This document shows positions 55,474 to 64,000 of a stretch of 64,000 nt of DNA, piece after piece. The notes below the pieces were generated by a model, which was not told the origin of the DNA, did no database searches, and saw only the letters and a list, made by a program, of their open reading frames with translations. The position numbers and the translations under genes are program-made. The stretch is from Bernardetia sp963719525 (GTDB lineage Bacteria > Bacteroidota > Bacteroidia > Cytophagales > Bernardetiaceae). Within the stretch, counting starts at the first letter, position 1. Each line of letters opens with the position of its first letter. The stretch lies in contig CAVRCG010000001.1 in assembly GCA_963719525.1 (NCBI GenBank), forward strand, positions 372,001-436,000, in the 5' to 3' direction.

Positions 55474-58400
55474 TTATTCCACCATTAATTTTTTGATAAC
55501 TACTCCTTTTTCTGTTTGAAGTTGAACGGTATAAGCTCCCGATGCGTTTCTGCCCAAACTCAAATTGTATGAATCTGTACCAGAAGGAATCACTTCTGTT
55601 TTTATCAAACGTCCTAGAGCATCTGTTACTGTAAGAGTAACTTCTTCTTGAATATTTCCCAATTCGATTCGGAAAGTACCCGTACTAGGATTTGGATAAA
55701 TACGCAACGCAGCTTCTAAATCATTCTCTTCTCCTGTAACAATAGCAGGAACGAAAACAGTAAAGGAAGTAGTACGAGTTTTATACGTACAACCTGTTGA
55801 GTAGGTAACACGAGCAGAATAACTTCCACTTTCAGTTGGTGTAATCGTTTCTCCACTAAAAGTAGTACTTTCTGTTCCATCTACAATCCACACTATGTCT
55901 GTAATCTCTGTAGAGGTGTTTCTTGGTTCTACAAAAAGCGTGTTTTCAGTAGTACGTAAATAAGTAATTTGCTCAGCAATGCGCTCTACATTTATAGAAG
56001 TTGAAGAAACGCTACAGTTGTTTTGAGAAATAGTAACACTATAGTCTCCACCTGTACTTACTTCAATACTACTACCTGCATTTCTGCGAACTACTCTTCC
56101 ACGTCTGCTCCAATCATAACGTACTCCAGCTACATTGTCTGCTGTAAGTGTTACCTTTTCGTTTGCACAGAAGCTAGATGAAGAAGATGAAATTGTAATA
56201 GAAGGTAAAACAGTTACTGTTACTTGAATAGCGTCGGTAGCCGAACAACCATCTTCTGTAACTTTAAGTGTATAATTTCCAGAAGCAGAAACAGTAAGTT
56301 GTCTAGCTGAGCCAACAACACTTCCATTCAAACTCCATTCATACGTTGCATTCGCTACTTCGTTTGCACTAATAACTCCATTTTCACAGAAATTAGAAGC
56401 ATCTCCTTGAGCAATAGTTGCTGTTGGTGCGTAATTGAGAGTTACTCTACTGAAAGAAGACGTAACCGTACAACCACCTCTAGTAATTCTTACTTGATAT
56501 GATGAAGTGCGATTCACTTCTAAGGTATTTGTAGTTGCTCCACTCATTACTACCCCATTTACAAGCCATGCATACGTTGCTCCAGCTACTTCATTTGCAG
56601 TAAGTGTAGTAGTAGCACCACAACTACGAACAGAAGAACCTTCTGAAATTGTCGCTGTAATTGGTGTTGAAACAACGGCTTCTACTCGTGTACGTGCGCT
56701 TTCATTTCCATTACTAACTGTACTAATAAAGTAAGTAGTAGATTGAGTAAGAACAGGTGTAACAAAAGTAGCAGAGTTTACTTCAGCAACCAAAGTTCCT
56801 GTTGTTAGTCCAGTATAAACACGGTAAACAGAACCTGTTCCGTTAAGATTAACTCTTACAGTACCACTTCCACAACTTTCAATTACAGAAACAATAGTCG
56901 GTGCATTTGGTAATGTACGACCTCTTGCTTGTGCAGTAGCAGAACGAGCAGCACCGTTTATGGCAACGATGGTATATGCATAAGAAGTATCAGCCGTAAG
57001 TCCTGTATGATTATAAGAAACTGTTCCTGCTGGTAGCGTTGCTATTTGCGTATTTCCAGAAGTAATAATATAACTTGTTGCGCCTGCTACGGCATTCCAA
57101 GTAAGATTAATCTGTGAAGTTGATACGCCTGTTGCTCTAAAGTTAGTTGGGGTAGCTACTGTAGTAGTAGTTCCACCACCACCTCCACCAGTTGCACCTG
57201 CTATCGTTACAGTTATAGTATTCAATGTACGAGTACAAGAAGTAGTTGCATTTGTCGCTACTACTCTGAAAGTAGATGTTGCTGTTAAATTACCTGTTGG
57301 TAAATTAATTGTTGCACCTGTTCCTGCTACTGCTGTACCTACATTTGTATTTGCAGGACTTATCTGCAACTGATAATTTACACCAGTTTGCGAAGTAGGA
57401 ACTTGAATGTTACTACCGTTTCCAGTTGTTACACTTGCCGGGTTTGCTGTTACTGTTAAATTGGTAGGCAAAGCGTTGAGTGTAATATCAGCTGAAGAAT
57501 TACTTGTTGTTGCTGGGTTAGAAGCTCTAACTCTCACTTTATAACCTGTTCCTACGGTTGTAGGTGCAGTAAGTGAAATTGGAGTTGTTCCTGTTGCTGT
57601 GGCTGTAATAGTTGTAAAATTACCTGCTGCATCTGACATTTCGGCTGTAAATATATTACCTCCTGCAAATGTGCCTGTTGTTGTGAATGGAACACTAATA
57701 GAAGTTCCGACACAATAAGCAGTTGGTGTAATTGTTCCTAATGCTATTGTTGGAGCTGCTACTGCTGTTACCGTAACCGTTACATTATTCAAAGTACGAG
57801 TACAAGTTGTAGTTGCATTTGTCGCTACTACTCTGAAAGTAGATGTTGCTGTTAAGTTACCTGTTGGCAAATTAATTGTTGCACCTGTTCCTGCTACTAC
57901 TCCTCCTACATTTGCATTACCTACTGTATTCTGCAACTGATAATTTACACCAGTTTGAGAAGTAGGAACTTCAATGTTACTACTATTTCCTGTTGTTACA
58001 CTTGTTGGATTTGCTACAATCGTTCTGTCAGCAGGTAAAGCATTAAGCGTAATATCAGCCGAAGAAGTACTTGTTGTTGTTGGATCAGAAGCAATTACTC
58101 TCACTTTATAACCTGTTCCTACTGTTGTAGGTGCAGTAAGTGAAATTGTACCTGCTGTTGTTGCTGTTCCAGTAGCTGTTGGTGTGGTAAAATCTCCTGT
58201 TGCACTAGAAAGCTGTGCTGTGAAAACATTACCTGCTGCAAACGTTCCTGTTGTTGTGAATGGAACACTTATAGTAGAACCTACACAATATGCAGTAGGA
58301 GTAATTGTTCCTAACGTAATTGTCGGAACGGCTGCCGTTACAGTTACAGTAACTGTATTCAATGTACGAGTACAAGAAGTAGTTGCATTTGTCGCTACTA

Positions 58401-61400
58401 CTCTAAAACTTGTGTTTGCAGTCAAATTACCTGTTGGTAAATTAATTGTTCCACCGTTTCCTGCTACTACTGTTCCTACATTTACATTTCCTGCTGTATT
58501 TTGAAGTTGATAATTAACTCCAGTTTCAGAAGTAGGAACTTCAATGTTACTACTATTTCCTGTTGTTACACTTGTTGGATTTGCTACAATCGTTCTGTCA
58601 GCAGGTAAAGCATTAAGCGTAATATCAGCCGAAGAAGTACTTGTTGTTGTTGGGTTAGAAGCAACTACTCTCACTTTATAACCTGTTCCTACAACTGTAG
58701 GTGCAGTAAGTGAAATTGTACCTGCTGCTGTTGCTGTTCCAGTAGCTGTTGGTGTGGTAAAATCTCCTGTTGCACTAGAAAGCTGTGCCGTGAAAACATT
58801 ACCTGCATTAAACGTTCCTGTTGTTGTGAACGGAACATTAATCATAGAACCTACACAATATGCAGTAGGAGTAATTGTTCCTAACGTAATTGTCGGAACA
58901 GCTGCCGTTATAGTTACAGTAACTGTATTCAAGGTACGGGTACAAGAAGTAGTTGCATTTGTCGCCACTACTCTAAAACTTGTGTTTGTAGTTAGGTTTC
59001 CTGTTGGCAAAATAATCGTTGCACCTGTTCCTGCTACTACTCCTCCTACATTTACATTTCCTGCTGTATTTTGAAGTTGATAATTAACTCCAGTTTCAGA
59101 AGTAGGAACTTCAATGTTACTACTATTTCCTGTTGTTACACTTGTTGGATTTGCTACAATCGTTCTGTCAGCAGGTAAAGCATTAAGCGTAATATCAGCC
59201 GAAGAAGTACTTGTTGTTGTTGGGTTAGAAGCAACTACTCTCACTTTATAACCTGTTCCTACAACTGTAGGTGCAGTAAGTGAAATTGTACCTGCTGCTG
59301 TTGCTGTTCCAGTAGCTGTTGGTGTGGTAAAATCTCCTGTTGCACTAGAAAGCTGTGCCGTGAAAACATTACCTGCATTAAACGTTCCTGTTGTTGTGAA
59401 CGGAACATTAATCATAGAACCTACACAATATGCAATAGGAGTAATTGTTCCTAACGTAATTGTCGGAACGGCTGCCGTTATAGTTACAGTAACTGTATTT
59501 AAGGTACGAGTACAAGAAGTAGTTGCATTTGTCGCCACTACTCTAAAACTTGTATTTGTAGTCAAATTACCTGTTGGCAAATTAATCGTTGCACCTGTTC
59601 CTGCTACTACTGTTCCTACATTTATATTTCCTGCTGTATTTTGAAGTTGATAATTAACTCCAGTTTCAGAAGTAGGAACTTCAATGTTACTACTATTTCC
59701 TGTTGTTACACTTGTTGGATTTGCTACAATCGTTCTGTCAGCAGGTAAAGCATTAAGCGTAATATCAGCCGAAGAAGTACTCGTTGTTGTTGGGTTAGAA
59801 GCAATCACTCTCACTTTATAACCTGTTCCTACTGTTGTAGGTGCAGTAAGTGAAATTGTACCTGCTGTTGTTGCTGTTCCAGTAGCTGTTGGTGTGGTAA
59901 AATCTCCTGTTGCACTAGAAAGCTGTGCCGTGAAAACATTACCTGCATTAAACGTTCCTGTTGTTGTGAACGGAACATTAATCGTTGCACCTACACAATA
60001 TGTAGTAGGAGTAATTGTTCCTAACGTAATTGTAGGAACGGCTGCCGTTATAGTTACAGTAACTGTATTTAAAGTACGAGTACAAGAAGTAGTTGCATTG
60101 GTTGCCACTACTCTAAAACTTGTGTTTGCAGTCAAATTACCTGTTGGTAGATTAATTGTTCCACCGTTTCCTGCTACTACTGTTCCTACATTTACATTTC
60201 CTGCTGTATTTTGAAGTTGATAATTAACTCCAGTTTCAGAAGTAGGAACTTCAATGTTACTACTATTTCCTGTTGTTACACTTGTTGGATTTGCTACAAT
60301 CGTTCTGTCAGCAGGTAAAGCATTAAGCGTAATATCAGCCGAAGAAGTACTCGTTGTTGTTGGGTTAGAAGCAACTACTCTCACTTTATAACCTGTTCCT
60401 ACAACTGTAGGTGCAGTAAGTGAAATTGTACCTGCTGTTGTTGCTGTTCCAGTAGCTGTTGGTGTGGTAAAATCTCCTGTTGCACTAGAAAGCTGTGCTG
60501 TGAAAACATTACCTGCTGCAAACGTTCCTGTTGTTGTGAATGGAACATTAATCGTTGCACCTACACAATATGTAGTAGGAGTAATTGTTCCTAACGTAAT
60601 TGTCGGAACGGCTGCCGTTATAGTTACAGTAACTGTATTTAAGGTACGAGTACAAGAAGTAGTTGCATTTGTCGCCACTACTCTAAAACTTGTGTTTGCA
60701 GTTAGGTTTCCTGTTGGTAGATTAATTGTTCCACCGTTTCCTGCTACTACTGTTCCTACATTTACATTTCCTGCTGTATTTTGAAGTTGATAATTAACTC
60801 CAGTTTCAGAATTTGGAACTTCAATGTTACTGCTATTTCCAGTTGTTACACTTGTTGGATTTGCTACAATCGTTCTGTCAGCAGGTAAAGGATTGACTGC
60901 AATATTAGCCGATACATTACTGATTACAGTATTTGGATTTGATGCAATTACTCGTACTTTATACCCTGTACCTGTTGGAAGAGCAGCAGGAATTGGTAGA
61001 GAAATCGCACTTGTCCCTGTAGCTGTTGCTGTTGGAGTTGTAAAGTTTCCAGTTGCATCTGAAAGCTGTGCTGTGAATGTGTTGCCAGCATTAAATGTTC
61101 CCGATGTAGTGAACGGAACACTAATTGTAGAACCCACACATGCATTTGTTGGAATTGTTCCTAACACAATACCAGCCGTACACCCTGTTCCACCTGTATA
61201 AGCTACTTCAAAATCATCAATCATGAAGCCGTCTTTATCATAAGCAGCATTAAAACTTCCACTTACTCCTAAGACAAATCTAAAAGCTACTTTATTGCCT
61301 TTCAGAGCTTGTAGATTATAACTTGTTGCTTGATTTGTGTAATCATTAGCAAATCCTTGTTGATCTGTAAAAATACTACCATCAATTCCATTAGCATCAT

Positions 61401-64000
61401 ACCAGTTTGTACCATTAGCATCTCCAACAGAGCCTAATCGCTGCCATGTATTTCCAAAGTTGGTACTGTATTGTACCTGTACGCCAATAGGTGCATTTGT
61501 AAATTCGACTTCCATACTTTTATTAAATTTCAACGTATAGGTAGCTGCTGCATTTACATCACATAAGTCAAAAATAGGAGTATAAAGATACGATTTGTAT
61601 GTTCCCTTACTTACATTTGCATCTAAATCTGTTTTCCAAGCATTTGTGCCTGAATTTACAGTTGTTAGTGAGTTTGTTGGCGTTCCTCTTTCCCATTCTG
61701 AAGCTGCAACAGTAGTAGCACAGGTAGCTAAAGAAGCAATAGCTGTAGTGGTAGCAGCAAAATCATTTGGATTAGATTCGAAGTTTCCTCCATCTGTAAG
61801 CGTATAAGGAAGGGTTTTTTGTTCTAATACATTTAGAGTTTGTGTAGTAGTTTGAGTTCCATTTATGGTAAGCGTAATTGTTTTTACACCTCCAGAACTA
61901 TACGTTACAGTATGAGGACCTTTTGTAGTAGCCGTGGCAGGAGTTGCATCTGCACCAAAATTCCATGCCCACGAAGTTGCTTTTGTAGAAGCATCTACAA
62001 ATTTTACCTGTTGAGAAGGGTAAGCTACTTTTGTATCAATAGCAAGTCTAGCATTCACACCACTAAAGATGTCAGTAGTAAAGAATCCTCTACCGTGCGT
62101 TCCGATAGCTACTAACTTATCAGAAGCACGAACTTGAAGCATATCACAGCGTACATTGGCAAGACCTGCATTGGAAGGCTGCCAAAAATCAGTTGCTTGT
62201 CTGCTGAAATATTATCTGTTGACCAAATACCTGTTTCGGTAGCCAGCAATACTTCTTGCGTATTATTTGGATTAAACAATGCCCAACGAATAGGCATATC
62301 TGGAAGTCCGTGTCCTGTATCTTTGCTTGTCCAACTTGTTCCTCCATCTGTTGAATACCATACACTTTGTACTCCATAGTTAGAATAGGTAACAATAATT
62401 TCATTCTCACTTGTACCGAAATTAACACAAGAAACTGACCCAATCATAGAGCCAGTAGAAATAACTGTACCTGTAGCTGCTGTTCCTGAATGTGCATTTG
62501 GAACACGAACTACTTGACCATCACTTGTTCCTACGTACAACGTTGTTGTTGTTGCAGGAGAATAAGGAGAAGCCTTTACGTGCGTAATTGTACCTGTAGC
62601 ATTAGAAATAGCTACATCTGTACGAACTCCTCCCGGTACTGTCCATCTAGCTACATTACCTGTTGTATTTGCAGAATAAAGAAGATCCAAAGGGTCATGA
62701 TAATCAGCAGGGTTTATAAAACTTCCACTATTTCCATCTTGCGCTCCCAAATCGGCAAAGATAACCCCACTATTATTAGAGATATAAAATTGGTTGTTGG
62801 TATAAGAAGTAACTTGCAGACAAGGATTGTCCTGATCAATGAAAGCAAAACCTCCGTCGCCACCTGTTACTGAAACAGTATTCCCTACTCCTGCTGTGTT
62901 GGCACGTTGTGTTCCGTTGTCTTGTGTTCCTCCTAACAAGTAATCATTGTTAGCATTAGGTGCCATAGCTACAGAGTAAAACTGTGTTACATTGTAGTCT
63001 TTATTTCTATTTTCAAAGGTAGGAGTAGTTGCTGTTAGGTTTGTACTATAAGAAACGCCACCATCAGTTCCAGCTAACATTTCAGTACTGCTTCCTGGTT
63101 TGTAAGCAAAAGCGTGAATATCTGCGTGGACATACGACTTACAGTTTCCTGTCCAGTATGAAATACTCTCCCAGTTTGTACCTCCATCAGTAGTACGATG
63201 TATATCAATTCCTCCTGCCAAAACATGATTGGGATCAGTAGGATTTACGACTAATATTAAATCATAAAATGCCTGTCCTCTAGTAAAATCTACAGCACTT
63301 ACTGTACAGTTTTGATTAAGAATTTTTGGTACTGTAACATCTGTCCAGTTTGTTCCTCCATCTACAGATTTTTTGAAATAAGCAATGTTATTAGTAACAT
63401 TGTTTTGTGCTACTGCATAAATTATGTTTGCATTAGAAGGTGCAGAAGCAAGTTCTATACGACGTGTTTCAGTAGGAACACCAGTAGTAGGAGAAATATT
63501 TGTCCATGTAGCACCACCACTAGCAGAAGTAGATTTATGAATAGAGCCTGTCGTAATTGTAGCATCTCCATTAAGACCAGCATATATACTTCCATCAGCA
63601 GCAATCTCTAAATCAACACCACGTCCAGCATTATTAAGTGTTTGAGTCCACGAAGCACCACCATCAGTTGAACGGTATATACCTCCTTCACCACCAAAAT
63701 TACTACCACAAGCTAAAAGTAAAGTACCATTATTTGTAACAACAATCTTTTGCATATATATAAAGTTTGCATCTACTGTAGGAGAGGTACTAGCTAATCG
63801 TGTCCAAGTAGTACCACCATTAGTAGTTTTCCAAATACCACCACCTCTAACACCTTCTCCAAAACCTTCTCCTGTACCGACATACATTATCTGTGTGTTG
63901 GAAGGGTCGTAAGCAATAGTTGTAACCCCAATGTTTTCCCAAAATCCGTTTACTAGATTCCAAGAAGAATTAACAGAAGTAATATCGTTGTTTACCCAAA
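55474..64000 (-). CDS. Giant T9SS-secreted protein: BNR/sortilin-like propeller, PKD, seven 190-residue repeats, FN3, Ig-like, sorting tail (partial, one frameshift)
   Basis: The frame is open to the window edge, so the N-terminus is missing; more than 2,800 residues are visible. In order: BNR/sortilin-like repeats (SVDGGTNWTDV, STDGGTSWTSKD); a PKD-type domain (VAYPSQQVKFVDASTKATSW); a jelly-roll region with YTPIFDLCDVNAAATYTLKF; seven tandem ~190-residue units; an FN3 domain (NFRATGVSTSQINLTWNAV); Ig-like segments with paired Cys; and a T9SS type A tail (ALRIYPNPSTGTFRIELG, ending KKLMVE). It should be exported by T9SS and surface attached, probably adhesive. A one-base deletion near 62189-62197 separates the propeller frame from the rest. 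Typed as CDS because the 6.7-kb downstream frame is intact. Confidence 0.88.
57195..61190 (-). repeat. Seven tandem 570-bp coding repeats in the T9SS protein
   Basis: Seven in-frame units of 570 bp (190 residues). Each has two Ig-like halves, one beginning around TITLGTITPTAYCVGS and one around PADRTIVANPTSVTTGNSSN. Central copies are nearly identical in DNA; the two outermost (57.2-57.8 and 60.8-61.2 kb) are the most diverged, the pattern left by unequal exchange. Copy number may vary between strains or be misassembled. Confidence 0.9.

Noticed and set aside
58184..60784. A series of similar plus-strand 106-codon open frames every 570 bases
   Set aside because: They are exact shadows of the tandem repeats in the minus-strand T9SS gene and have no signals of their own.
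61840..63611. Cys-rich plus-strand frames opposite the T9SS propeller
   Set aside because: Composition is an antisense artefact of the Thr/Gly/Asn-rich repeats; no coding evidence.

Overview
The window looks like chromosomal DNA of an AT-rich member of the Bacteroidota, probably a Cytophagales/Bernardetia-like bacterium (inference). Reasons: two proteins end in type IX secretion (T9SS) sorting tails; there are many signal-peptide lipoproteins and outer-membrane barrels; starts rarely have a Shine-Dalgarno; promoters look like TTG-N20-TAnnTTTG; and DUF1684, DUF368, EnvC-like and fused S26 proteins are of Bacteroidota type. The left edge cuts a SpoIIE-type phosphatase and the right edge cuts a giant secreted protein.

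Layout. 0-7 kb: phosphatase tail, 5'-nucleotidase lipoprotein, lipid kinase, EamA permease, small envelope proteins and a T9SS-tail miniprotein. 7-11 kb: groES-groEL and a barrel protein. 11-15 kb: a single-chain restriction-modification enzyme followed by a nested repeat element. 15-24 kb: RRM protein, ung, apaG, an SGNH hydrolase, two orphan membrane-anchored proteins, uvrB. 24-27.6 kb: a 230-bp MITE-like element, then a DUF262 + HEPN-RNase pair and a Uma2 nuclease-like gene. 27.6-34 kb: DUF368 transporter, EnvC-like factor, TPR protein, GNAT, response regulator, tRNA(CAU). 35-38.5 kb: an arsenic cluster (acr3, arsR, arsM, arsC-like) with a shared 16-bp motif ahead of three transcription units. 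38.5-46.6 kb: AraC regulator, NHL lipoprotein, an IS982-type insertion sequence, aroA, OmpA lipoprotein, barrel. 46.7-55.2 kb: tyrS, a VapBC-like pair, prfB, a signal-peptidase-like protein, rpsO, pnp. 55.4-64 kb: a T9SS cargo of more than 2,800 residues with seven 570-bp tandem repeats.

Two things stand out. First, the DUF262-HEPN module (25.1-26.9 kb) has the form of a two-gene defence or toxin-antitoxin system. Second, at least six conserved genes (ung, uvrB, arsM, aroA, prfB, pnp) are broken by in-frame TGA codons or one-base shifts, and almost all the lesions sit on or within a few bases of TCGA or a TTGA that could derive from TCGA. The simplest reading is systematic sequencing or assembly error, perhaps at modified bases, because essential genes are hit repeatedly; a resident adenine methyltransferase makes a modification link worth testing. 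The prfB CTT-TGA-C site is separate and is the normal programmed frameshift.

The intergenic DNA holds at least six families of short dispersed hairpins or repeats.
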